Positions 7,475 through 14,982 of a stretch of 18,620 nt of DNA are shown piece by piece. The notes below the pieces were generated by a model. The model saw nothing but the letters and a program-made list of their open reading frames with translations, was not told where the DNA came from and ran no database searches. How positions within the stretch are numbered: position 1 is the first letter of the stretch; each line of letters starts with the position of its first letter. The translations under genes and the position numbers were made by a program. Origin of the DNA: UBA652 sp964598235 (lineage in GTDB: Bacteria; Pseudomonadota; Gammaproteobacteria; Nitrosococcales; Methylophagaceae); the NCBI GenBank assembly GCA_964598235.1, contig CAZRAY010000037.1, positions 1 to 18,620 of the forward strand, given 5' to 3'.

Positions 7475-7521
7475 TTTCAGTATCAAATATTTTTTAATTC
7501 ACACACAGGCGTAACCAAGGC

Positions 7522-7556
7522 GCCCATTAGGCATTGCTTAATGGGCCTTTTATTTA
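7522..7556 (+). terminator. Rho-independent terminator after the HhH gene
   Basis: GCCCATTA (7522-7529) pairs with TAATGGGC (7539-7546) around a nine-base loop, followed by CTTTTATTT. It lies between convergent operons, about 48 bases after the HhH stop codon and just before the stop codon of the TPR gene on the other strand. Confidence 0.85.
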
Positions 7557-7557
7557 G

Positions 7558-8805
7558 CTAAGCGTCGCCATCTTCCTCAATAACGTCCTGTACCACGGAT
7601 TCTTGTTGCTCAATATGGCGTATCCATTGACCTGCTTGTGCACGCACTTGCTCATAACTCCCCGCCTTCAGAAAGAAGCCTTTTGCGCGCGCACTGTCTC
7701 CTTCATGGAAGGTTGCCAGACCTAATAATAAATTAGCTTCCCCAATCGCTTTACCCGTTAATTTGTTCAAGCTGTTGGAAAGTGGACTTATCGCATCATG
7801 CCATGCTGCAATGCCGATCAAAACACGTCCCTGTTTCAACTCACTATAACCACTGCTATCCATTGGGCTTAATCTTTGTAATGTCGCCACCGCTTTTTTA
7901 GCTTCTTTTGCCGCAATCCAGCTTTCCGCAAGTCGCTGTAAATTTTTATAGTCCGTTTTTAAAATACCGTTATTCATTGCCTTTTCTAAGGTCGTGCCTG
8001 ACTTATATGGGATCCCAATTGCACGATACATATCCGACAAATTTGACACCGTCATTCCCACATCTAAATCTAATCGTCCTGCCAAGAGTTGCACCGCCAA
8101 GGCGCGAGACTGTTTATCTTGTTGGCTATATAACCCCGTTAATTGTTGCCAATACACTTGCCTATGTGGATATCGCGTGATTAGTTTTTCTAATGTAGGT
8201 ATTGCTGATTTATATTGATTTGACTTCAGTTGGCTAGAGACCAGCATCTTATACCAGTCTTCCTTAGGTGACTTATCACGCTGTATTGCCGCACTGATAT
8301 ATTTAGCAGCTTGGCCATAGTTGCCCGCTTGGTAATAAGCACTCGCCAATAAGACGCGTGCACTATTCGGCGGTGAACCCGCCGCTTTGATCCATGCAGC
8401 GAGCAGTTTCGTCCCTTTTCCGTATTGCTTATCAGCAATCAATAACTGGGCAAGATTATAGCGTAAATCATGTGCCACTTTATTGGGTAATGCCTGTGAA
8501 GACAATGCCTTGCTAAAAGCCGCCGCGGCTTTGCCATACTGCTTGCGTTTCGAATATAAATAACCCAGTGTTTGCTGCACAATTGCATGATCGTATGCAA
8601 GGCCTTTTGTGGTCTGTAGTAACGATTTTAGCTGGCTTTCTGCGGTTGTGTATTGCTGCTGTTCCATTAAAGCTTGCGCGCCGCTTAGCACCTTATAAGT
8701 CGCCGGCTTTAATAAATATTTATCTTCCGCAGCCATGCTTGGCTGAGCGAGCAACATGCCCAATACACACAAACCCATTAATACGCGTGATTTTAATATC
8801 AACAT
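7558..8805 (-). CDS. Periplasmic tetratricopeptide-repeat protein of the TonB2 operon
   Basis: A 415-residue protein with a signal peptide (residues 1-25, cleavage likely in SMA-AED) and then helical TPR-like repeats through most of its length. Examples are QALMEQQQYTTAESQLKSLL, LGYLYSKRKQYGKAAAAFSKAL and LASAYYQAGNYGQAAKYISAAI. It ends in an acidic tail (IEEDGDA). A TPR protein at the end of a TtpC-ExbB-ExbD-TonB cluster is the standard arrangement described in Vibrio-type TonB2 systems, where it is thought to assist the energy-transduction complex in the periplasm. The start codon follows the tonB stop directly (TAGATG), so translation is coupled. It is the last gene of the six-gene operon. 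No T-rich terminator of its own is seen on this strand before the convergent HhH gene; the hairpin at 7522-7546 could still form in its transcript. Confidence 0.85.
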   Translation of the reverse strand: MLILKSRVLMGLCVLGMLLAQPSMAAEDKYLLKPATYKVLSGAQALMEQQQYTTAESQLKSLLQTTKGLAYDHAIVQQTLGYLYSKRKQYGKAAAAFSKALSSQALPNKVAHDLRYNLAQLLIADKQYGKGTKLLAAWIKAAGSPPNSARVLLASAYYQAGNYGQAAKYISAAIQRDKSPKEDWYKMLVSSQLKSNQYKSAIPTLEKLITRYPHRQVYWQQLTGLYSQQDKQSRALAVQLLAGRLDLDVGMTVSNLSDMYRAIGIPYKSGTTLEKAMNNGILKTDYKNLQRLAESWIAAKEAKKAVATLQRLSPMDSSGYSELKQGRVLIGIAAWHDAISPLSNSLNKLTGKAIGEANLLLGLATFHEGDSARAKGFFLKAGSYEQVRAQAGQWIRHIEQQESVVQDVIEEDGDA

Positions 8806-9495
8806 CTAATTCAACTTAAACTTAATTTCTTGAGTAGCTTGTCGTTCGACAGGCTTACCACCGACTAATTTTGGCTTAAACTTCCATTTTCCAATCGCTT
8901 TCAGTGCTGCTTTATTGAACACATTTTTAGGTGTTGCCTTAATCACCGTTGCATTACGCACGCCACCCGTTTTAGTAATCGTAAAAGAGATGGTCACCAC
9001 CCCTTCTAATCCTCGTCGGGCTGCCGCTCGTGGATACCGCGGTTTCGTCGTATGAATAGGCACAACTTCACCATCTGCTCTCGGTATTTCTACGGCAACC
9101 GGTTTTGCAACAGGCACTGATTTAGCAACGGGTGCTGATACTTTCGGCGCTTCTACCGCGGCATCTCCCAAATAGGCCTTGCCAGCGATATTTAATGGCA
9201 CATCAATTTTAGGCACCGTGATCTTCGGTGTGGGTGGCGGTGGCGGTTTGCTTACAACCTGCTTGGGTGGCGGAGGTGGTGGCGGCGGTTTCTTAGGTGG
9301 TGGTGGCTTTTTGGGTGGCTCGCGCTTCTTTAATTCAGGTGGCCGTTCTTCCTTTTTAAGGCGCACAAAATCCAATAGACGAATATCTTCCGTAATTTGT
9401 CGATCTATTTCTTTGGCATTCGTCATTTGTTGCATGATGGCAAATAAGCCCCAATTCACTAATAATGCCAGTAACAATCCTAACAATAACCGCAT
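8806..9495 (-). CDS. TonB family energy-transducing protein (TonB2 type)
   Basis: TonB proteins carry proton-motive energy from the ExbB/ExbD motor to outer-membrane receptors. The 229 residues begin with a membrane anchor (3-23). A charged segment follows, then a strongly Pro/Lys-rich periplasmic spacer (about 52-100) that includes a run of eight prolines. The C-terminal TonB domain runs from about 148 to 229: KPRYPRAAARRGLEGVVTI, ITKTGGVRNATVIKATP, then FNKAALKAIGKWKFKP. The YP box and the AL..W.F.P motif are typical. The protein is short and compact like TonB2 of Vibrio. It starts 12 bases after exbD and its stop touches the start of the TPR gene. The ribosome binding site is poor, consistent with coupling to exbD translation. 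Receptors must be encoded elsewhere. Confidence 0.93.
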   Translation of the reverse strand: MRLLLGLLLALLVNWGLFAIMQQMTNAKEIDRQITEDIRLLDFVRLKKEERPPELKKREPPKKPPPPKKPPPPPPPPKQVVSKPPPPPTPKITVPKIDVPLNIAGKAYLGDAAVEAPKVSAPVAKSVPVAKPVAVEIPRADGEVVPIHTTKPRYPRAAARRGLEGVVTISFTITKTGGVRNATVIKATPKNVFNKAALKAIGKWKFKPKLVGGKPVERQATQEIKFKLN

Positions 9496-9507
9496 ATATA
9501 CTAGCGT

Positions 9508-9915
9508 CTAATCCTGTTCTGCCGCAATCGACACATTGGCCACACCGGCCAATCTTGCCTGATCCATCACTTCAATCAACAACCCTGTTTTAGCATCTTT
9601 ATCCGCTAAAATAATAACAGAACCTTCTGGGTTCTCAGCATGCATTCTCTCCACATTCGCCCGCACAGCCCGCCTGTCTATCTGCCGTTTATCCATCCAC
9701 ACTTCATTATTCGGTGTGATTGAAATTAAAATATTTGCCCGCTCTTTTTGGACCGCTGTTTTTGCTGAAGGTCTATTAACATCCACGCCCGTCTCTTTCA
9801 CAAAAGAAGTCGTGACAATAAAGAAGATCAATAGAATGAATACCATATCAATCAAGGGCGTCATATTCACTTCTGCAACTGAACCGCTGCGTTTGCGAGA
9901 ATGTCGATTTCTCAT
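9508..9915 (-). CDS. ExbD family biopolymer transport protein (ExbD2)
   Basis: A 135-residue inner-membrane protein of the ExbD/TolR family. A basic cytoplasmic N-terminus (RNRHSRKRSG) precedes the conserved block AEVNMTPLIDMVFILLIFFIV. In it Asp23 corresponds to the single membrane aspartate of E. coli ExbD that carries protons. The periplasmic domain (about 43-135) ends with KTGLLIEVMDQARLAGVANVSIAAEQD, as in the family. With ExbB2 it forms the proton-driven motor that energises TonB2. The operon context (TtpC and DUF3450) makes it ExbD rather than TolR. The ATG has AGGA about ten bases upstream, and the gap after exbB is 45 bases. Confidence 0.93.
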   Translation of the reverse strand: MRNRHSRKRSGSVAEVNMTPLIDMVFILLIFFIVTTSFVKETGVDVNRPSAKTAVQKERANILISITPNNEVWMDKRQIDRRAVRANVERMHAENPEGSVIILADKDAKTGLLIEVMDQARLAGVANVSIAAEQD

Positions 9916-9960
9916 GCTGTTGTTATCCTGTTTTGTATCATTAGCCTGTTAATCACCTCT

Positions 9961-10485
9961 CTAATCCCAGCTCAACGCATCGGCAACATTATCGCCTTGC
10001 CTTGCAATTTTTTGCTCTAATTGTGTGCTGAAGTAAAGCCCAGACAGTGCCGTTAATAATCCACCCATTGTGGTAATCAGCGCAATAGAAATCCCCCCCG
10101 CCATACCGCGAGCATTCCCGGTACCATGCACCGTCATCACATCAAAAGTTTGAATCATCCCATCCACCGTGCCTAATAATCCTAACATCGGCAACGCAAC
10201 TATTAGCGTTTTAATCATCAATAAATGCTGTTCTAACTTGCCTGTTTGCTCGCCAATTAATCCTCGTCGTATTTGCTGCGCATACCAGCTACGCCGATCC
10301 TGACGATGAGACCATTTGTCCACCAATTTCTTTACTTGTTTGGGATGCAGCCAATACACAAATACATAACGCTCAATAATCAATGTCCACATCAACACTG
10401 AAGCAAATAAAATAAGCCACAGCACAGTACCACCACTTTCCAACAGCAGCTGTACATGGAATAAATTATTAATCAGATCAGACAC
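9961..10485 (-). CDS. MotA/TolQ/ExbB proton channel family protein (ExbB2)
   Basis: With the GTG start at 10485 this is a 174-residue three-helix inner-membrane protein. Helices lie at about 20-42, 91-113 and 131-153. The signature LPMLGLLGTVDGMIQTFDV and GGISIALITTMGGLLTALSGL are the family's conserved second and third helices lining the channel. It is the short ExbB2 partner of TtpC and ExbD2, supplying the proton channel for TonB2. I chose GTG because AGAAGG sits five bases upstream and the start then overlaps the ttpC stop by eight bases (GTGTCTGA), a translational-coupling arrangement. Alternatives are ATG at 10500 and TTG at 10509, which overlap ttpC more deeply and lack a binding site. 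Confidence 0.92.
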   Translation of the reverse strand: MSDLINNLFHVQLLLESGGTVLWLILFASVLMWTLIIERYVFVYWLHPKQVKKLVDKWSHRQDRRSWYAQQIRRGLIGEQTGKLEQHLLMIKTLIVALPMLGLLGTVDGMIQTFDVMTVHGTGNARGMAGGISIALITTMGGLLTALSGLYFSTQLEQKIARQGDNVADALSWD

Positions 10486-11839
10486 GTTGGCCTTCTGCAT
10501 GTTTTGCAATCATGGCAGCACTTTCTTCGTCTAATACATGCACCAATCGATTACTCTTACCCGATAACACGCTATGAAACCACAGCATCGGAATCGCCAC
10601 TATCAAGCCCAATTCAGTTGTCACCAACGCTTTTGAAATACCGCCCGACATCAATTTCGGATCCCCGGTTCCAAATAAGGTAATCGATTGGAATGTTTCA
10701 ATCATCCCTGCAACAGTGCCTAATAGTCCCAACATCGGTGCAATTGCGGCGATAACCGCAACAAGAATTAAACCACGTTCAATTTTAGGGATCTCTCGAA
10801 GAATAGCTTCATCCAGTTTTAATCCTAATGTTTCTACATCTTGTTGGCCCGCACGGTGGTCATACACTGATAGAATTCTACCCAACGGGTTCTTATCACT
10901 GCCGCCAGGTGTCTTTTGTTGTTCTGCAATCTTTTTTCCTGTAACAAATAAAGCAAAAAACCGAACAAGAAAGATAAACAATCCAATAGCGCCAATGATC
11001 AAAATTAGCATCCCAATCCAACCCCCTTGCTTAATCCGTTCAATCCAATTAGGTTTCTGGACCAACAGTGCCATAATTGCGCCACGTGTTGGGTCAACGA
11101 CAACAGGCATCAATTTATCCGCTGATGATGATTCAAAATCCATTGCAATACCGCGCAATCGGGCAACAGGTTGTCGACCCAATTCAACTAAATCGCCGGT
11201 TTCCGGTAGATAACGTAAAAACTTACCATCACTAAACGCCGAAAACACACCAATCCTTGTCACGCCTCGTTGCTCGACTTGTCCTGCAGCCGTAATAATA
11301 GGGGCGCTAAAACGTGTCGTTTTACCTGATTCCGTCATTTCTTCTTGCAGCATGAGCCATAAATCACGCAGGTCGTCAATTGTTGGCTGAACTTTGCTTT
11401 CTGTCAGTTGGTTTAATAGCGTTCCACGCCCTGGTAACGTCACAGCTGTCATGGTGTTTTCAACAATACTACGGCTATCATTCGCCACCTGTTTCACTGT
11501 ACCGAACAATTCGCCCAATGAACCTGATTTTTCTTGTAATACTTCTTCTTGTTCTGCCAAAGCGGTTTCATTATCCTCAAATGCGTTGTTTAACGCAGTT
11601 GAACGTTGCTCTTCATGTGCTAATTGTGCTTTTGCTTTGCTTAACAAACTTGCTTGTTGATTGCGTGCGTTAACAAATTCTGCCTCACGCAGCTTATTTT
11701 CTTTTTGTTCTAATACCCGGTCACGGCGCACCTGTTCTAATAATTCATTTAAATTAGTCGGCTTATCCACTGCATATGCGGTAGGTAAGCTTCCTAAGAG
11801 TGTTGTGGATAATAATAAAAGGACAACTAGTTTTCTCAT
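10478..11839 (-). CDS. ttpC: TtpC-type extended ExbB-like protein of the TonB2 system
   Basis: A 453-residue protein with a signal peptide (1-23, AYA cleavage). A long predicted coiled coil rich in Glu/Gln/Lys follows (about 28-110), then a periplasmic domain (about 130-265), and finally a C-terminal MotA/TolQ/ExbB domain. Membrane helices lie at about 273-297, 356-380 and 402-424, and the conserved LGLLGTVAGMIETFQSI is at 370-386. A large periplasmic N-terminal part fused to an ExbB domain is the definition of TtpC, which in Vibrio is required for TonB2 function. Position between a DUF3450 gene and exbB matches that arrangement exactly. The start overlaps the DUF3450 stop by four bases (ATGA) and the stop overlaps exbB, so translation is coupled on both sides. 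The operon thus encodes two distinct ExbB-like subunits. Confidence 0.92.
   Translation of the reverse strand: MRKLVVLLLLSTTLLGSLPTAYAVDKPTNLNELLEQVRRDRVLEQKENKLREAEFVNARNQQASLLSKAKAQLAHEEQRSTALNNAFEDNETALAEQEEVLQEKSGSLGELFGTVKQVANDSRSIVENTMTAVTLPGRGTLLNQLTESKVQPTIDDLRDLWLMLQEEMTESGKTTRFSAPIITAAGQVEQRGVTRIGVFSAFSDGKFLRYLPETGDLVELGRQPVARLRGIAMDFESSSADKLMPVVVDPTRGAIMALLVQKPNWIERIKQGGWIGMLILIIGAIGLFIFLVRFFALFVTGKKIAEQQKTPGGSDKNPLGRILSVYDHRAGQQDVETLGLKLDEAILREIPKIERGLILVAVIAAIAPMLGLLGTVAGMIETFQSITLFGTGDPKLMSGGISKALVTTELGLIVAIPMLWFHSVLSGKSNRLVHVLDEESAAMIAKHAEGQRV
10491..10496 (-). promoter_or_regulatory. Ribosome binding site supporting a GTG start for exbB
   Basis: AGAAGG on the minus strand lies five bases upstream of GTG at 10485, inside the last codons of ttpC. 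No similar sequence precedes the ATG at 10500. Confidence 0.55.
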
Positions 11840-12603
11840 TTCGCTATCTCCGTTGTCATTACGGGTAATACTAATAAATCCGGTGGTAATTGTTTTTTGG
11901 CAATTTTCATAGCCTGCATGATACCTTCACGATATTCACTTGGCAGTACATCCCATTGTTTTGTCTGCTGATTCCAATAAGCTGTTTCTAAGCCATCTAA
12001 TGTCATGTAATACAACGCGACGCGACCAATACGCAAGAAATCAACTGTACGTGCTTTTTTGCCTTCTCCTATTTCACCCTTATATGCCTCAATAGTGCGG
12101 CCATATTCTGTCTCTACTAAATAAGCTTCCAATATGCGGCGATATTTTTCTGCAATCGTTATATCAGCCCGATCCATCATCGCTTGCAATGCGACCACAC
12201 GTGTTTGACGTTCTTCGGGCAAAAAAGGCGTATCCAATTCAACAAATTGCGACATCACTTCAATCATTTTCAACATGAGGGGCACAATATCGCGGTGTGT
12301 TGTTTCAATATTATCTAATTGGGCCGTCATTGAGCCCAGCTCTTCTTTCTGAGAGACAACCAATTTGTCCAACTGGTCGTTATACGCTTTTAAACTCGCT
12401 GTTTGCTGCAAGGTCGTACGGTAATCGGCCACCATTGATGCGGTCTCATCATAAAGATTATCTATCTTCTCCTGTGACCGTTTCGCTGCCTGTTCAATTT
12501 CAACCTGTGCATCAACTGCATCGTTAAATGTACCCGCCGTAACAGGTAACACGACTGCTAACAACAGCAAACTACTGACAAGAACCCTTGATAGTTCATA
12601 CAT
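11836..12603 (-). CDS. DUF3450 family periplasmic protein, first gene of the TonB2 operon
   Basis: A 255-residue protein with a signal peptide (MYELSRVLVSSLLLLAVVLP, cleavage near VTA-G) and a coiled-coil region (about 30-105). Characteristic DUF3450 blocks then follow: FVELDTPFLPEER, TIAEKYRRILEAYLVETEYGR and VDFLRIGRVALYYMTLDG, ending with QLPPDLLVLPV. The biochemical function is unknown. Genes of this family are consistently placed upstream of ttpC-exbB-exbD-tonB, so a role as a periplasmic partner of the TonB2 motor is likely. The start at 12603 is chosen because the signal peptide begins there. The open frame continues upstream to 12816, but that part runs through a terminator hairpin and encodes a Trp/Cys/Arg-rich sequence unlike any signal peptide. 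The ribosome binding site is weak (GGGAA). I see no convincing promoter or Fur box upstream. Confidence 0.9.
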   Translation of the reverse strand: MYELSRVLVSSLLLLAVVLPVTAGTFNDAVDAQVEIEQAAKRSQEKIDNLYDETASMVADYRTTLQQTASLKAYNDQLDKLVVSQKEELGSMTAQLDNIETTHRDIVPLMLKMIEVMSQFVELDTPFLPEERQTRVVALQAMMDRADITIAEKYRRILEAYLVETEYGRTIEAYKGEIGEGKKARTVDFLRIGRVALYYMTLDGLETAYWNQQTKQWDVLPSEYREGIMQAMKIAKKQLPPDLLVLPVMTTEIAK

Positions 12604-12733
12604 AAAAGTATATTCCCGATTAATTTCACAAGTCTGCGGCCGTAAATAACCGCAACAACGCTTAGTGTACCAAGGTAACCACCGCGAAGAAATAGGAAAA
12701 AGTCCTGATATGGATATTTTCATACCGGAAGGC

Positions 12734-12760
12734 AAAAAAAACCAGGCGAATCGCCTGGTT
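12734..12760 (-). terminator. Strong Rho-independent terminator downstream of the response regulator
   Basis: On the minus strand AACCAGGCG (12760-12752) pairs perfectly with CGCCTGGTT (12748-12740) around a three-base loop, followed by a run of eight T residues (12741-12734). It lies about 160 bases after the response regulator stop codon and before the TonB2 operon, so it separates the two transcripts. Confidence 0.9.
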
Positions 12761-12763
12761 AAG

Positions 12764-12779
12764 ACCTTCTTACGAAGGT
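12764..12779 (-). other. Short hairpin with a GNRA-type loop, next to the terminator
   Basis: On the minus strand ACCTTC, GTAA, GAAGGT forms a six-base stem with a GUAA tetraloop, three bases upstream of the terminator stem. Together they look like the 3' end of a structured RNA or untranslated region. Confidence 0.5.
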
Positions 12780-12812
12780 TAGAGAGAAATACCATTTTGC
12801 GGTCTGAAAACC

Positions 12813-12857
12813 TCAAAACTTACAGCACATGATACGGAATACAAATAATCCGCACAT
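12813..12857 (-). CDS. Possible 14-residue peptide MCGLFVFRIMCCKF
   Basis: A 15-codon frame (with stop) begins at ATG 12857, eight bases after a perfect GGGAGG (12866-12871). The peptide is hydrophobic with three cysteines. It lies in the 3' region of the two-component transcript, upstream of the hairpin and terminator. I recognise no family. A frame this short can occur by chance; the strength and spacing of the ribosome binding site are the only support. Confidence 0.25.
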   Translation of the reverse strand: MCGLFVFRIMCCKF

Positions 12858-12920
12858 GAGCGAGACCTCCCTTTATATCGGGAAAAATCTCCTAAGGTAT
12901 GCCTTGGGGTCGATTTAATT

Positions 12921-13550
12921 TTATTGCGACAGACCATGGCTAATCGCAAACCGCATCAATTCCGCTGTTTTGTTAATATTCAATTTGCTTTTAATCTGTG
13001 TCAGATTGTTCGCGACTGTTTTATAACTAATCCCCAACACCTCTGACATATCATTAATGCTTTTGCCTTCTCCCACCAACCGTAATATTTCTAATTCTCG
13101 ACGAGATAAATCATTTAATTCACTGGTGCTACTTGACACATTCAGCATCGCCAATTGTTGTGCCATATCTGGGCTCAAATACACATTACCCGCCAATACA
13201 CTTTCTATTGCCTCAACCAAATGGTCTGCCGCATTATTCTTTGTAATATAGCCTTTGGCGCCTGCCTGCAAGGCGCGCGAAGCAAACACGGGGTCTTCAT
13301 GCATACTAAACATCAAAATTTTTGATTCTTTATTATTCGCCTGCATACGCCGTAATACTTCTAAGCCACCCAATCCAGGTAATGTAATATCTAATAAAAC
13401 AAGATCAGGTGTATGCGTTTTAAATAAATAATAACCTTCCTCGCCAGTTTCTGCCTCAATAACAGTTGCCTTTGGAATTTTCTGAATCAACTGCAAGCAT
13501 CCTGCTCGCACAATAGGGTGGTCATCTACCACTAAAATAGTTACTGCCAT
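12921..13550 (-). CDS. NarL/FixJ (LuxR) family DNA-binding response regulator
   Basis: A 209-residue cytoplasmic regulator. The receiver domain (1-120) has the acidic pair Asp9/Asp10, the phosphoacceptor Asp54 in LVLLDITLPGLGG, Ser82 and Lys104. The output domain (about 145-205) is a LuxR-type helix-turn-helix: LSRRELEILRLVGEGKSIND, then VLGISYKTVANNLTQIKSKL as recognition region. Its partner kinase is encoded immediately upstream; the kinase stop and this start share one base (TAATG), with AGGAG eight bases before the ATG. Target genes are not evident. The downstream TonB2 operon is the nearest candidate but is separated by a terminator. It resembles the UvrY/LetA/NarL group in general form; I cannot assign it to a named system. 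Confidence 0.93.
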   Translation of the reverse strand: MAVTILVVDDHPIVRAGCLQLIQKIPKATVIEAETGEEGYYLFKTHTPDLVLLDITLPGLGGLEVLRRMQANNKESKILMFSMHEDPVFASRALQAGAKGYITKNNAADHLVEAIESVLAGNVYLSPDMAQQLAMLNVSSSTSELNDLSRRELEILRLVGEGKSINDMSEVLGISYKTVANNLTQIKSKLNINKTAELMRFAISHGLSQ

Positions 13551-14899
13551 TAAATCGCTCCTGGTGTGCTCGTTGTTTGTTTAAAGGGAATCAGCGCACG
13601 AACTTGTAAACCACGACCTTCTTCCGTATCAAAGGCAATTCGACCGCCTAATGCCGTCACCCGTTCCCGCATCCCAATCAAACCAAATCCTCGTACCATA
13701 TCTCGGCTTAAACCCACGCCATCATCCGTCACCGATACTTTCACATGTTGCTGTAATTGATGCACTTCTACCTTAACGTGTTTGGCCTTCGCATGCCGCA
13801 CACAGTTCGTTGTACATTCTTGCACCAAACGATAAATCGTCACCTGCAAAGTATCCGGAAAATATTCAAAGTTACCACTGAAATCCCACTCCCAATCAAT
13901 TTCCGGCTGCCTATCCCGCCAATTTCGTAACATATCACGCAACGCATCTGCTAAGCCCAAATCATCTAATGTCATCGGTCGCAAACGGATGAGCATTTTA
14001 CGTACTAAGGATTGAATTTGTGTTGTTATCTCTTTTACAGATTTAATTTTATCTGATACTTTTTCTGCATTCCCGCTAGTGCTCGCCTGTTCGATTTCCG
14101 ACAAATCAACACGGATACCAAATAAACACGGCGCCAACTCATCATGTAATTCTCGCGCTAATTCACGTCGATCAGATTCTTGTATCGTCAACATGCTGCC
14201 AGCCAATGTTTTGTTTTCCGCAATAGTGCGCTCCAAAACCGTTGCCATATGATTAAATCGTGCATGAATAGGCGATAACTCTTTAACAACCGACGTCTCC
14301 ACACGCGCTGAAAAATCTTCTTGCTCTAATTTTCCAAGTGCACTGGCTAGATTATTTAATGGTTTCAACCCCTGCCTCAATGCAAAATAAATCATCGTTA
14401 AAATAAGGAACATGAAGAATATGGCTAGCCAGAATAACGTTTTTATATCCCGCCACACCTCAACCACCTCATCGCTGGGATCTGCTTCCACCACTAAATA
14501 ACCAAATGATTTGCTACCTTTTGTTATTAAGCGTTTAAATGCCACAACCTCTGGCTCCATCATTTCCACAAACCACACAGGCACATCCGGTGTTTCTATA
14601 AAATCAGGATCAATTTGTTCGCCCATGATGACCCGGCCATTCATATCCTCAAACCAAGCGCGAATATGACGTGTATCGCGCACACTATCCACAATCAACG
14701 TTAATCTATCACCCAAATCATTAGAAAACCGAAGTGTCGGGAGGGCATTAATCAACAAACCCTTCGCGAGGTTTGTGCTCGATTCCATCTCCGACACTAA
14801 TGCTTGGCGCGCATTCTGCATCATCACAAAACCGGCGACCCAGAAATTCACTAGCAAAATTAAAGAGACAATCAACAATAAGCGTGCTTTTAAGCTCAT
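13550..14899 (-). CDS. NarX/UhpB-type sensor histidine kinase (HisKA_3)
   Basis: A 449-residue inner-membrane kinase. Helices at about 5-27 and 154-174 enclose a periplasmic sensing domain of about 125 residues, which contains SFGYLVVEADPSDEV near its end. A HAMP domain (about 175-228) leads to the HisKA_3 dimerisation region with RRELARELHDELAP, where His252 is the phosphoacceptor. The GHKL ATPase domain has the N box ECTTNCVRHA (Asn365), TDDGVG (391-396) and GFGLIGMRERV (404-414). It should phosphorylate the response regulator encoded directly downstream. The ATG at 14899 has AAAGG upstream at short spacing; a TTG one codon earlier is less likely. The stimulus is unknown, and the periplasmic domain matches no ligand-binding family that I recognise. 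It is divergent from hemL. Confidence 0.92.
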   Translation of the reverse strand: MSLKARLLLIVSLILLVNFWVAGFVMMQNARQALVSEMESSTNLAKGLLINALPTLRFSNDLGDRLTLIVDSVRDTRHIRAWFEDMNGRVIMGEQIDPDFIETPDVPVWFVEMMEPEVVAFKRLITKGSKSFGYLVVEADPSDEVVEVWRDIKTLFWLAIFFMFLILTMIYFALRQGLKPLNNLASALGKLEQEDFSARVETSVVKELSPIHARFNHMATVLERTIAENKTLAGSMLTIQESDRRELARELHDELAPCLFGIRVDLSEIEQASTSGNAEKVSDKIKSVKEITTQIQSLVRKMLIRLRPMTLDDLGLADALRDMLRNWRDRQPEIDWEWDFSGNFEYFPDTLQVTIYRLVQECTTNCVRHAKAKHVKVEVHQLQQHVKVSVTDDGVGLSRDMVRGFGLIGMRERVTALGGRIAFDTEEGRGLQVRALIPFKQTTSTPGAI

Positions 14900-14982
14900 C
14901 AACCTTTACCATTACAACAATTAGACTAGAATTATCTCATATACCCGTGATACATAACTTGAAAATACAGGCTCAATCCATT

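Larger units (their letters stand above)
12604..12920. other. 317-base spacer between the TonB2 operon and the two-component operon
   Basis: The spacer holds the terminator of the two-component operon (12734-12760), a second hairpin just before it (12764-12779) and a possible 14-codon ORF (12813-12857) with a strong ribosome binding site. The remaining roughly 130 bases (12604-12733) should contain the promoter of the TonB2 operon. No -35/-10 pair of acceptable spacing stands out there. Confidence 0.7.

Noticed and set aside
9179..9511. Plus-strand glycine-rich frame (GGGGGG runs) opposite tonB
   Set aside because: It is the antisense shadow of the proline/lysine spacer of TonB; poly-proline codons read as poly-glycine on the other strand. 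No ribosome binding site, and it lies wholly inside a confident gene.
12604..12733. Fur box or sigma-54 promoter upstream of the TonB2 operon
   Set aside because: No stretch resembles the GATAATGATAATCATTATC consensus or a GG-N10-GC element with adequate match on the minus strand.
12604..12816. N-terminal extension of the DUF3450 protein
   Set aside because: The open frame runs through the terminator hairpin and T run, and encodes an Arg/Trp/Cys-rich stretch. The real signal peptide starts at 12603.
14773..14982. Upstream extension of hemL
   Set aside because: It overlaps the sensor kinase coding region on the opposite strand, and HemL homology begins at the ATG at 14983, giving the E. coli length.
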